DNA from: a virus
Strand: one strand, 5' to 3'
IMG/VR virus record: IMGVR_UViG_3300027973_000208
Location: 1 to 25,234 of that record
Length of the DNA stretch: 25,234 nt
Shown here: positions 6,797 to 14,292 of the stretch, in pieces
How the letters are laid out: every line of letters starts with the position of its first letter
Position numbering within the stretch: the stretch's first letter is position 1
Position numbers and translations under genes: made by a program
Notes under the pieces: generated by a model
Databases searched by the model: none
What the model saw: the letters and a program-made list of their open reading frames with translations, nothing else
What the model was told of the DNA's origin: nothing

Positions 6797-7572
6797 TAAA
6801 AATCATCTCCAATTACTCCGTCTTTCATACCATCCTGATGATAAAGATTCCACGCTGCTTTAAATTCTGGCAAATAGTTTAAAGAATTTGTGTAAGCGCT
6901 TCTTTTTTCTGGATATGTGTATGCATCTAGTGGATTCATTTCTCCAGTAAACCTATAGTTAGTTATTGGACAATAGTCCATGCTAACAATCTCAAGAAAC
7001 TCGCCATCTTTAAATTTGCGCTTTGGTCTCCAGTGAACCTGATTGACTGCACTGAAAACTATTGTTTGCCCAGGCTCTAGTGTATATCTTGTAAAGGTGG
7101 TCCCGTCTTCTTGGTTTCCAATATAAAGATCCCACTCAATGTTTCCATCAACACAGTGATTAATAGTTATTAGATTTTCATCTGCGTCTATATGTGGAGG
7201 CAACTTTGGACTATTATTTCCATTGCCATACTTTTTATTATATTCAATATAGTTATAATGACATAGAGCGACATCTCCATCATAAATTGGTTTTGCAATA
7301 TTGTCTAGTTTTTCTTCTAAGTTTTTGGGCATCTGAAACTCAACAAGCACTCTTGACATATATTCAATTGTTTTTGGTCTAAACCTATCCCAATTTTTTT
7401 CACTAGTCTGCTCATTTGGTTTATGCACAACTGGATCTAGCATATTTTTATTTTGATAAATAATATCCATTAACTGTTTTGATTCAGCATCAGTAAATAA
7501 ATTATCTACATAAAATGGAACTTTTGTTTTATATTTATTAAAATCAGTTAGGTACTTGTGAATTTCAGCCAT
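6796..7572 (-). CDS. 2-oxoglutarate/Fe(II)-dependent oxygenase, third copy
   Basis: The 258-residue protein has the jelly-roll oxygenase signature. The iron-binding HxD is in LPPHIDADEN (H127, D129), and the distal His is in NQVHWRPKRKF (H180), with basic residues after it for 2-oxoglutarate. These enzymes couple 2-oxoglutarate decarboxylation to hydroxylation or demethylation. The substrate cannot be read from the sequence and could be protein, nucleic acid or a small molecule. It shares the QVHWRPKR block and the FxDGEFLE block with the copy just upstream, so the two are paralogues. It is the longest copy, with a C-terminal extension after residue 200 that the others lack. The start lies 2 bases past the upstream stop. 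Confidence 0.85.
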   Translation of the reverse strand: MAEIHKYLTDFNKYKTKVPFYVDNLFTDAESKQLMDIIYQNKNMLDPVVHKPNEQTSEKNWDRFRPKTIEYMSRVLVEFQMPKNLEEKLDNIAKPIYDGDVALCHYNYIEYNKKYGNGNNSPKLPPHIDADENLITINHCVDGNIEWDLYIGNQEDGTTFTRYTLEPGQTIVFSAVNQVHWRPKRKFKDGEFLEIVSMDYCPITNYRFTGEMNPLDAYTYPEKRSAYTNSLNYLPEFKAAWNLYHQDGMKDGVIGDDF

Positions 7573-7574
7573 AA

Positions 7575-8234
7575 TTAATTTGACTCTTTCGGATTGTACT
7601 TTAGCAAGCCGTCTTCTGACTTGTTAGATGAAGCACCCGTTTCATCATTCCAAACTATATATTTTTCTTTTGCTCTTTCTCTCATAATGTTTACATGATC
7701 AGCAGTGAGGGTTTCTGATGTAGTTGGTGAGAAGTGCAAAAATATTGCTTCTAAAAATTCACCATCTACAAATTCTCTTTTTGGTCTCCAGTGAACCTGA
7801 TGAGAACCAGAAAAAGAAAGTAGTTGATTGTCTTTGAGTGTATATGTTGCTTCAGACTCCCAGTTATCTACTGTAATTCCCCAAGATACATTTGAACCTA
7901 TCTGATAGTCTAAAGTGAGTCTTGACTCATTAAATACCTCGTCAGTATGTGGAAAGAGCAATGGATAAAAAGTATACTTTCCACAATTTGAAACTGTTTT
8001 TTGATATCTAGAAAAATTATATTCCTTTAGAACTAATGATTCTCCAGCAATACCCTCAGCATATTTTGTAAACTTATCAATAATATGTTGTGGTAATTGA
8101 ATATGCCAACTGTTATATCCAAGATCTTCAACAAAGGTTTGGCTGGTAGTTGAAGAAACAATCTTATATATTTCTGATACATCTTCTTGTGTTAAAGCAT
8201 TGTCGATTAATACGTTTGGTAAATCTTTTTTCAT
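7575..8234 (-). CDS. 2-oxoglutarate/Fe(II)-dependent oxygenase, second copy
   Basis: The reading frame can begin at 8264, but the ATG at 8232-8234 (MKKDLPNVL) is preferred because AAAAGGAG lies 5 bases upstream of it, while the longer version would overlap the nuclease gene. The resulting 219 residues contain the iron-binding HxD in LLFPHTDEV (H96, D98) and the distal His in HQVHWRPKREF (H148). Residues 97-165 align by eye with both other copies, including the SWGI strand and the DGEFLE block. Function of the family is as a hydroxylase or demethylase with 2-oxoglutarate and O2. The target is unknown. It sits between the small nuclease and the third copy. Confidence 0.85.
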   Translation of the reverse strand: MKKDLPNVLIDNALTQEDVSEIYKIVSSTTSQTFVEDLGYNSWHIQLPQHIIDKFTKYAEGIAGESLVLKEYNFSRYQKTVSNCGKYTFYPLLFPHTDEVFNESRLTLDYQIGSNVSWGITVDNWESEATYTLKDNQLLSFSGSHQVHWRPKREFVDGEFLEAIFLHFSPTTSETLTADHVNIMRERAKEKYIVWNDETGASSNKSEDGLLKYNPKESN

Positions 8235-8253
8235 AGTATCTCCTTTTATTATA

Positions 8254-8538
8254 TTATACACCATCTAGAATTTGATCTAATAAATCAAATTCCAGTATAG
8301 CAAGTCTAACTTTTGTATTTCCAGAGCCAAGAACAACTATTATTAACGGATCGCTATTATTTTTAATTGCATCTGTTGTGGCCTTTGCCCATACATCTTT
8401 ATTTAATGTGAAAGACTTTGAAGCCTCTTTAAAATCTACAGTAAAGTTTTGCCATGTTGCATCACCTTTATGTGTGTTTCTACCAGAATTCTTGTGCTGT
8501 TTTGCACCAATTCTTTTTGACTCACTCTTTTCTGTCAT
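8254..8538 (-). CDS. Small putative PD-(D/E)XK nuclease
   Basis: The 94-residue protein starts with a basic region (RIGAKQHKNSGRNTHKGD) followed by a candidate nuclease core: an Asp in KGDATW (D26), then D35-F-K37 in FTVDFKEASKSF, matching the D...(D/E)-x-K pattern. The C-terminal half is a strand-helix-strand pattern (PLIIVVLGS and RLAILEFDLL). This resembles small phage resolvase-like or single-strand nucleases, but the assignment is by motif only. It is embedded between two oxygenase genes. Its start overlaps the first oxygenase stop by 17 bases. Confidence 0.55.
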   Translation of the reverse strand: MTEKSESKRIGAKQHKNSGRNTHKGDATWQNFTVDFKEASKSFTLNKDVWAKATTDAIKNNSDPLIIVVLGSGNTKVRLAILEFDLLDQILDGV

Positions 8539-9169
8539 TTGTTTCTATCTGACTATCAATCCCCGTGTCCATCATTAAGGCACGAGTTCTTTTTTCTAAT
8601 ATGGCTACATGATTTTCCTGAAGAGGTCTATCATTTTTATATACAAGATGACAAAACATCATATCAATTTTTGTATCTTGTCCTATCCGCTTATCTTCTC
8701 TCCAGTGCATCTGTTGGCTTCCCGCAAAGATCAAGGCATCATTGTAGTTTAGATTGTACTGTTCACCCTCTACTATAATTCCCCAATCCTCATTTGATTC
8801 TAGTTGAATATCACATGTTACCCTTTGTGACTTTTTTGTATCATAGTGTGGGAATAGTTTGCACTTATAACCATACTCTTCTGAGTATCTGGCAAAAGAA
8901 TATTCAGCCATAATCATTTCTTCACCAACTATTTCTGATACTCTTTTTTCTATTTGACTAATAACATCATTTGAAAATTTAGTATGATATGCTTTGTGCC
9001 CAGCCCAAGGCTGAGTTATTGTTTGGGAGTCATCTGTCTGAGCAACCTTATAATATATTTCTGCAATATGCTCGTCAGATAAAATGTTTTCAATTTGCAC
9101 AACAGGAAAATCTTGATTGTCAATAAAGTCTTCTGCTTTTGTTTTTGTATACATAGGAAAATTATTCAT
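8522..9169 (-). CDS. 2-oxoglutarate/Fe(II)-dependent oxygenase, first copy
   Basis: An in-frame extension to 9271 exists but would overlap the 56-residue zinc-ribbon gene throughout, so the ATG at 9167-9169 (MNNFPMYTK) is taken. The 215 residues carry the iron-binding HxD in KLFPHYDTKK (H108, D110) and the distal His in SQQMHWREDKR (H155). The WGIIVEGE strand aligns with the second copy. It is the most diverged of the three: the HWRP motif reads HWRE. A TATAAT box ends six bases before this ATG, so the transcript from it might be leaderless. The only other ribosome-site candidate, GAGG, is 12 bases from the start. Confidence 0.83.
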   Translation of the reverse strand: MNNFPMYTKTKAEDFIDNQDFPVVQIENILSDEHIAEIYYKVAQTDDSQTITQPWAGHKAYHTKFSNDVISQIEKRVSEIVGEEMIMAEYSFARYSEEYGYKCKLFPHYDTKKSQRVTCDIQLESNEDWGIIVEGEQYNLNYNDALIFAGSQQMHWREDKRIGQDTKIDMMFCHLVYKNDRPLQENHVAILEKRTRALMMDTGIDSQIETNDRKE

Positions 9170-9175
9170 AATACT

Positions 9176-9181
9176 ATTATA
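9176..9181 (-). promoter_or_regulatory. Candidate -10 box for a leaderless oxygenase transcript
   Basis: A perfect TATAAT lies 6 bases before the ATG of the first oxygenase, spanning the stop of the zinc-ribbon gene. This spacing fits the TANNNT-then-start layout of leaderless actinobacterial genes. There is no TGn extension and no clear -35 box, and the region is AT-rich, so it may be chance. Confidence 0.35.
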
Positions 9182-9347
9182 CCTCAAAATCTTTTTTAGT
9201 TTTTTTACCAAAGCCAACCGTGCTAATATGTTTTTCTTTGCACATCCAGGTGGCAGTTTTTGTTTCTGCATATAATCTTAGCGATCTAACTTCCATTTTA
9301 CAGGTATGACATAAAAATAAACCACTATAAACTGTATAACTAGGCAT
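9177..9347 (-). CDS. 56-residue zinc-ribbon protein
   Basis: The product begins MPSYTVYSGLFLCHTCKMEV and later has a lone cysteine with a histidine (WMCKEKH). C13-x2-C16 with C36 and H40 could form one zinc site. A basic tail (FGKKTKKDF) follows. Its ATG overlaps the RecA-like stop codon by 8 bases (ATGCCTAG), which supports real, coupled translation. It also explains why the first oxygenase must start downstream of the longer frame. Function is unknown; small zinc-ribbon proteins of this kind usually bind nucleic acid or polymerase subunits. Confidence 0.7.
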   Translation of the reverse strand: MPSYTVYSGLFLCHTCKMEVRSLRLYAETKTATWMCKEKHISTVGFGKKTKKDFEV

Positions 9348-10350
9348 TTAGTTTTGCCTTGATTGATTCTTGCAAATCAAGATCCTCTCTTACACGATTG
9401 ACAAATGCCTCTTTACCTTGCACCTTTGAGCCATCAGGAAGAATATACCATGCTCCTGTGCGTTCTACAATACCGTTTAGTTCTGCTGTAGTAACCAAGT
9501 CACCAATGGTATCAAGACCAATATCATCACCTCTAAAATAAAAATCATATTCACCAGACTGAAAACCTGGAGAAGTTTTAGAAAACTGAAGTTCCCAACG
9601 AATGGTTCTTCCAATTTTTTCTTCAATTAACTTATCTCCTACTTTAATTTTTCCTTTAATTGCTTGATTATCTGATTCGGAACTAAATAATTTAACAATG
9701 CAAGAAGAATAAAACTTAGTAGCCTGACCACCAGAAGGCTGCTGGCTAGTATACATAGCATTAATATTATTGCGAGACTGAGAAATGAGAACAAGAAGAG
9801 TAGGCTTAACTTTATTATTAGCATAGTTAAGCATTTTCCATGCGTTACTAAAGTCACGAGACTCTGCTCCAATCTGCTTTGTATTTTCCAAAGCCTTCAT
9901 TTCGTCTGTGTCCTTCTCAAAATAAATTGCAGGAAGCATTGATGTAATAGAGTCTACCACAATTAAATCAACTCCAGCGTTCATTAGTCCAACGCCTACA
10001 TCTACCATGTCACTTATAGTTCTTGCTTGTGAGTAGATTAGTTTTTCTGGATCTACACCAAGACTTCTAGCCCAGTCTTCTGAGTATGACATTTCTGAGT
10101 CAATCCATGCACAGAGTTTACCCTCTGCTTGTGCTAGAGCGATCATTTGAAGGCACATAGAGGACTTTGCAGATGACTTTGAACCCCAGATAAGAACTTG
10201 TCTACCATAAGGAAGTCCACCTCCTAGAGCACGGTTTAAACCATAACTTGGGGTAGGCTGGTATTCATAGTTTACCCCTACTCCTGTTCCTAATTTTTTT
10301 CTTAACTTTGGATCAAGTTGGGCCATCGCCTCTTCTACACTAACTGACAT
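9340..10350 (-). CDS. recA: RecA-like recombinase
   Basis: The 336-residue protein shows the RecA/UvsX core. It has a P-loop IWGSKSSAKSS at residues 54-64, Walker B LIVVDSITSM at 129-138, and an L2-type loop region ending QPSGGQATKFYSS near residues 204-216, where cellular RecA reads TTGGNALKFYAS. It forms filaments on single-stranded DNA and drives strand exchange. The P-loop is odd: the last glycine before the lysine is alanine (GSKSSAKS against the usual GPESSGKT). GGAGGATG precedes the ATG, giving a strong ribosome site. The gene overlaps the polymerase gene by 11 bases, so polymerase and recombinase are made from one message. Confidence 0.9.
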   Translation of the reverse strand: MSVSVEEAMAQLDPKLRKKLGTGVGVNYEYQPTPSYGLNRALGGGLPYGRQVLIWGSKSSAKSSMCLQMIALAQAEGKLCAWIDSEMSYSEDWARSLGVDPEKLIYSQARTISDMVDVGVGLMNAGVDLIVVDSITSMLPAIYFEKDTDEMKALENTKQIGAESRDFSNAWKMLNYANNKVKPTLLVLISQSRNNINAMYTSQQPSGGQATKFYSSCIVKLFSSESDNQAIKGKIKVGDKLIEEKIGRTIRWELQFSKTSPGFQSGEYDFYFRGDDIGLDTIGDLVTTAELNGIVERTGAWYILPDGSKVQGKEAFVNRVREDLDLQESIKAKLNA

Positions 10351-13300
10351 TTACATCCTCCAATATGACTGTTCCATCTTTAGTTTTTCCTAAACTAAAA
10401 TTATATGCATTTCCTTCTTCAATTTTCATATATGCCTTTGCAAAAGATGTTGGGAATACAGTTATTGAGTGAAGATCTCTTGCTGTATCTGCAACTGTTA
10501 AAGATGCCATCTTTTTTCCAGCCTTTGTAACTCTTGGTTTAAATGACAAAACAAACATCTCGTTATCTTTATATGGTAATTGTTTGTAATTTAAAAATTT
10601 AACAAGACCAGATGTTGAACCTTTTATTTGATCGATAGGGATAGCAGAAAGAATCCGATTATCATTAACAAGAATGAGATACGATACGCCTGCTTCAATA
10701 GTTGTTTGCTCTTCATCAAAAATTCCTACACTTCCTGTTTTATCTAATAGTTCTACTCTTGACCAACCTTTTGCTCTTTTAATAGATTTTACCATACCCA
10801 TTACAATCAAAGAACCCTTTTCTTCATAATCCTGAGCCTCTGTTATAAAGCCGTAATAATGAGATGGAACCGTAATATTAAATTCTGGTAGGTTTAAATA
10901 TTCGTAGAGATTTTGTTTAATCTCTTCGTCATTTCTTGGATTATCATTAAATGTCGCTGCGCCGATAACTCGTAATGCTTGAAGAGCACGAGAGTTAACT
11001 CCATTTCCTTTAGTAAAAGTAAACTCTTCAAGTTGAGCATACGAAGAGAAAGGTCTTGCAGAAATGTAACGCTCTGCAATTTTATCGGAAATATACTTAA
11101 TAGCAGTAAGACCAAATCTAATACCCTTGCCTTCAATTTTAAAATCAATATCTGAGTCATTAATGTGAGGTAGTTTAATGCTAATGCCCATTCTTTTTGC
11201 CTCAATAAGGTATTCAGTTCTTGCATCTTTGTCCTTTTCATTCTTTAGTAGTGAGTACATAAACTCTATTGGATAGTGATACTTAAGCCATGCTGTCCAG
11301 TATGATAGCGTTGAGTATGCTACTGCGTGAGACTTATTAAATGAATACCCTGCGTGAGCCTCAAAGTCATGCCAAAGATCTCTAGCCATGTTTGGTGAAA
11401 CAAACTTAGATGCACCCTCTACAAACTTTTCTTTAAACTGATCAAACTCTTTAGCATCCTTTTTCTTTCCAATGATTTTTCTAACTTTGTCTGCTTCCGA
11501 CATGGACATACCGCCAAGCGATACGCATGCTTGCATAACCTGTTCCTGGTAAAGAATACAACCATATGTTTCCTCCGTAAATTCTTTAAGTACTTGGTGT
11601 GTATAACCAATATTTTGACGACCATGCTTACGGTCAATATAATCCTTACCAATTGTATTCATTGCACCTGGACGAACCAAAGCATTTGATGCTGCAAGTT
11701 CTGATAGGTTTTTTACACCCATTTTAATTAGCAAGTTTGTGTATGGTGCTGCTTCACACTGAAACACACCCTTTGTGTATCCATCTGAAAGCATTTGATA
11801 TACATTTTTATCATCCATATCTATCTTAAGAAGGTCAATTTTCTTGTTGTCTCTCTCCTCAATAATATCAAGTGTATCCTTAAGAACTGAAAGAGTTTTT
11901 AGTCCCAGTGCATCAATCTTGATTAAACCAATCTTTTCAGCCTCTTCCATGTCAACTGCAACAACAGGAATACGCTCATCGCTACCAGTAGAAGAGCGTG
12001 TCTCCATTGGTGCGTACCTAAAAATAGGATCTTTACTAGTGACAACACCAGCAGCGTGGATGCCAGTACCTCTAATACGACCACGAAGTTGTTCTCCATA
12101 AATTTCTACCTCTGGATATTTCTCACGGAATTCCCGTGTTGTTTTTGATGTGCAATATTCATCCCAAGTATCAACAAGTTTAAGAACTTTATTCACATCA
12201 GTAAGTGGAATATTTAAAACTCGTGCAACATCTCGTACAACACCCTTGTCTTTAAACGAAAGGAATGTCGCAATAGATGCAACATGTCGATATTGTCTAA
12301 CAAGATAATCTTTTACTTCTTCACGACGAGAGTCTTGAATATCTGTATCAATATCTGGAAAGTCATTTCGATCTGGATTAATAAAGCGAAAGAACAATAG
12401 TCCATGCTTAATTGGATCAATGTCAGTAATTCTTAGTGCATAGCATAACAGTGATCCTGCTGCAGATCCACGACCAGGACCCACCATAATCTCTTCTTTT
12501 TTTGCCCATGCAATCATATTGCGTACAACCAAAAAGTAAGGAGCAAACTTTTTATCTTTAATTACTTGCAACTCTTCATCAAGTCTATCCAAATATTCCT
12601 GACCATCTACACCACGCTCAGTTAATCCAGCAAGGGCTAGTTCTTTTAATTCTTTATCTGGATTTTTATATTGGACTGGAAGTAGGTCTAGTCCTTCTTG
12701 AATTCCATAGTCACCAACTTTTTCAGCAACCTCTAAAGTATTTGTATAAATATCTGGACGATCAATACCCTGTGCTTCCATAGCAGACTTCATTTCTTCA
12801 TAAGAAAGCAAATGAATGTCAAACTTGTTAAATGTGATTTGACGGTCTTCACCATAAAGATAGTCAAGGCGTTCCATCATATTCTCTTTTTTCTTTGACT
12901 TTTCAAAAGTGTGTTCTTTATCAATCTTAACATGTGTATTAAGTAGCAACTTAAACTCTTGAATTTCTTTTTGATCTGTTGAACTGTGATGACAGTCTGG
13001 GGTTACAACAACCTTTACACTAAACTCATCTGCCAATTGAATTAATTGTTTATTTATTTCTGCCTCATTATGTGGCATGACCTCAATATAGTAATCATCA
13101 TTAAATACACGCTTAAACCATTGAATATAATCTTTTGCTATAGCAAACTCATTATTCTCAAGTGCCTTTACAAGCACACTACTTGGACATGCAGATGTGA
13201 CAATAATTCCTTCTGAATACTTTTCAAGAATCTCAAAGTCAAACCTTGGCTTCTTAAAATATCCCTCTGTCCAGGATATCTCACTAATCTTATTTAAATT

Positions 13301-13612
13301 CTCTAAACCAATTTGGTTCTTGGCGAGAAGTACTATATGGTTATAAACTAGATCTAGATCTCCGTCTCTTTCAGACTTATCTCTAGTATCAAATCTATCT
13401 TTACACATATAGCCTTCTACGCCAAGTATAGGCTTAATACCCTTTGCTTTTGCAATGCGGTGCAGTTCCCTATGCCCAGATAAAGTACCGTGGTCAGTGA
13501 TGGCAATTGCTGGCATCCCCAACTCAACTGCACGGTCAATGTATTCTTCTGGAGTAGCAATCCCGTCAAATAACGAGTAGTGGGTATGTACGTGTAAGCC
13601 TACGTAAGACAT
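10340..13612 (-). CDS. dnaE: DNA polymerase III alpha subunit
   Basis: This 1090-residue protein is the replicative polymerase of the C family. The N-terminal PHP domain has HVHTHYS (H7, H9), ITDHG (D40, H41), GVEGYM (E66) and DCHH (D206-H209), so its metal-binding residues look intact. The polymerase core has VGPGRGSAAGS, then the catalytic pair in PDIDTDI (D422, D424) and the third Asp in IKIDALGLKTL (D567). The C-terminal part has helix-hairpin-helix and OB-fold-like stretches. The length is close to cellular DnaE. No separate epsilon or beta-clamp gene is seen in the window, so proofreading may rest on the PHP domain. It probably copies the phage genome with the helicase, primase and binding protein encoded just upstream. 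Confidence 0.95.
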   Translation of the reverse strand: MSYVGLHVHTHYSLFDGIATPEEYIDRAVELGMPAIAITDHGTLSGHRELHRIAKAKGIKPILGVEGYMCKDRFDTRDKSERDGDLDLVYNHIVLLAKNQIGLENLNKISEISWTEGYFKKPRFDFEILEKYSEGIIVTSACPSSVLVKALENNEFAIAKDYIQWFKRVFNDDYYIEVMPHNEAEINKQLIQLADEFSVKVVVTPDCHHSSTDQKEIQEFKLLLNTHVKIDKEHTFEKSKKKENMMERLDYLYGEDRQITFNKFDIHLLSYEEMKSAMEAQGIDRPDIYTNTLEVAEKVGDYGIQEGLDLLPVQYKNPDKELKELALAGLTERGVDGQEYLDRLDEELQVIKDKKFAPYFLVVRNMIAWAKKEEIMVGPGRGSAAGSLLCYALRITDIDPIKHGLLFFRFINPDRNDFPDIDTDIQDSRREEVKDYLVRQYRHVASIATFLSFKDKGVVRDVARVLNIPLTDVNKVLKLVDTWDEYCTSKTTREFREKYPEVEIYGEQLRGRIRGTGIHAAGVVTSKDPIFRYAPMETRSSTGSDERIPVVAVDMEEAEKIGLIKIDALGLKTLSVLKDTLDIIEERDNKKIDLLKIDMDDKNVYQMLSDGYTKGVFQCEAAPYTNLLIKMGVKNLSELAASNALVRPGAMNTIGKDYIDRKHGRQNIGYTHQVLKEFTEETYGCILYQEQVMQACVSLGGMSMSEADKVRKIIGKKKDAKEFDQFKEKFVEGASKFVSPNMARDLWHDFEAHAGYSFNKSHAVAYSTLSYWTAWLKYHYPIEFMYSLLKNEKDKDARTEYLIEAKRMGISIKLPHINDSDIDFKIEGKGIRFGLTAIKYISDKIAERYISARPFSSYAQLEEFTFTKGNGVNSRALQALRVIGAATFNDNPRNDEEIKQNLYEYLNLPEFNITVPSHYYGFITEAQDYEEKGSLIVMGMVKSIKRAKGWSRVELLDKTGSVGIFDEEQTTIEAGVSYLILVNDNRILSAIPIDQIKGSTSGLVKFLNYKQLPYKDNEMFVLSFKPRVTKAGKKMASLTVADTARDLHSITVFPTSFAKAYMKIEEGNAYNFSLGKTKDGTVILEDVNVS

Positions 13613-13615
13613 CTA

Positions 13616-14269
13616 TTACCAGTCAATATTTGTGCTGGTAACAGAAGGTGTGTCAAATCCAAAGTAGAACGCTTCCTGCTCTGGATATGGAACCTCACGA
13701 ACAACCTTTTCTAGGTTGAAGAATTCATAGCCATCCCATGCAAATGGTTCTGCATCTGGTTTTGATGGTAGAAGTGTGTAATTGGTTTCAGTTCCCTGAC
13801 CATTACGCTTCAACTTCCACTCAAGATTAGAGATGCTACCTGTATCAAGAGCATACTCACGAATGTTGTTGAATGCTGATTGCTTTGAAATTCCTTGTGA
13901 CCAAACAGCAATATATGGATCTTCAAGTCCATCGTTGATTAGCACATTGCAGTAAAAACGAAGTCGTGCTCTCCAGCCTGACTTTGGTTCTTTACGTGCC
14001 ATTTCGCAACCGAAACAACGACCTTCTGATTCTTGTGTACAAGCAGCCTTACGCTTGTAATCCTTTGGATTTGTGTGTTCTGAAACTACTACAGAAAGGC
14101 CACGGGCTTCTGAATAGTTTGCTGAGTCTTGGTCTAGTTCTTCAACAAAACGAACCTTTCCTGATTGTCCGTCAGCCAACTTAACCCAACGAACCTTTTG
14201 TCCTGTTCCTTCATACTTTGGTTTTTCGAGCAGGGCGTTGATGTCTTTTAATCCCTTAATTACGCTCAT
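13616..14269 (-). CDS. gp32-like single-stranded DNA-binding protein
   Basis: The 217-residue protein matches the T4 gp32 pattern of a zinc site inside an OB fold: H65, C77, C85 and C88 (SEHTNPKD, then CTQESEGRCFGC). T4 gp32 uses His64, Cys77, Cys87 and Cys90. Aromatic and basic strands follow (RARLRFYCNVLIND, IAVWSQGISKQSAF), and the C-terminus is aromatic and acidic. It would coat the lagging strand and recruit partners. A strong AAAGGAG site 7 bases before the ATG suggests high expression. It lies between primase and polymerase genes. Identification is by motif and context. Confidence 0.8.
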   Translation of the reverse strand: MSVIKGLKDINALLEKPKYEGTGQKVRWVKLADGQSGKVRFVEELDQDSANYSEARGLSVVVSEHTNPKDYKRKAACTQESEGRCFGCEMARKEPKSGWRARLRFYCNVLINDGLEDPYIAVWSQGISKQSAFNNIREYALDTGSISNLEWKLKRNGQGTETNYTLLPSKPDAEPFAWDGYEFFNLEKVVREVPYPEQEAFYFGFDTPSVTSTNIDW

Positions 14270-14292
14270 ATATTTCTCCTTTGTTTGTTATA

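Noticed and set aside
8253-8258. TATAAT upstream of the second oxygenase
   Set aside because: No TGn extension or -35 box. It overlaps the stop codon of the small nuclease gene, and the oxygenase has a good ribosome site within an operon, so a separate promoter is not needed.
6796-9169. Reading the oxygenases as TET/JBP-type DNA base dioxygenases
   Set aside because: Only the general HxD...H motif is visible. No TET/JBP-specific features and no companion methyltransferase or glucosyltransferase gene are in the window.
9170-9271. N-terminal extension of the first oxygenase
   Set aside because: The extension overlaps the zinc-ribbon gene in another frame, is Lys/Leu-rich low-information sequence, and is absent from the other two copies.
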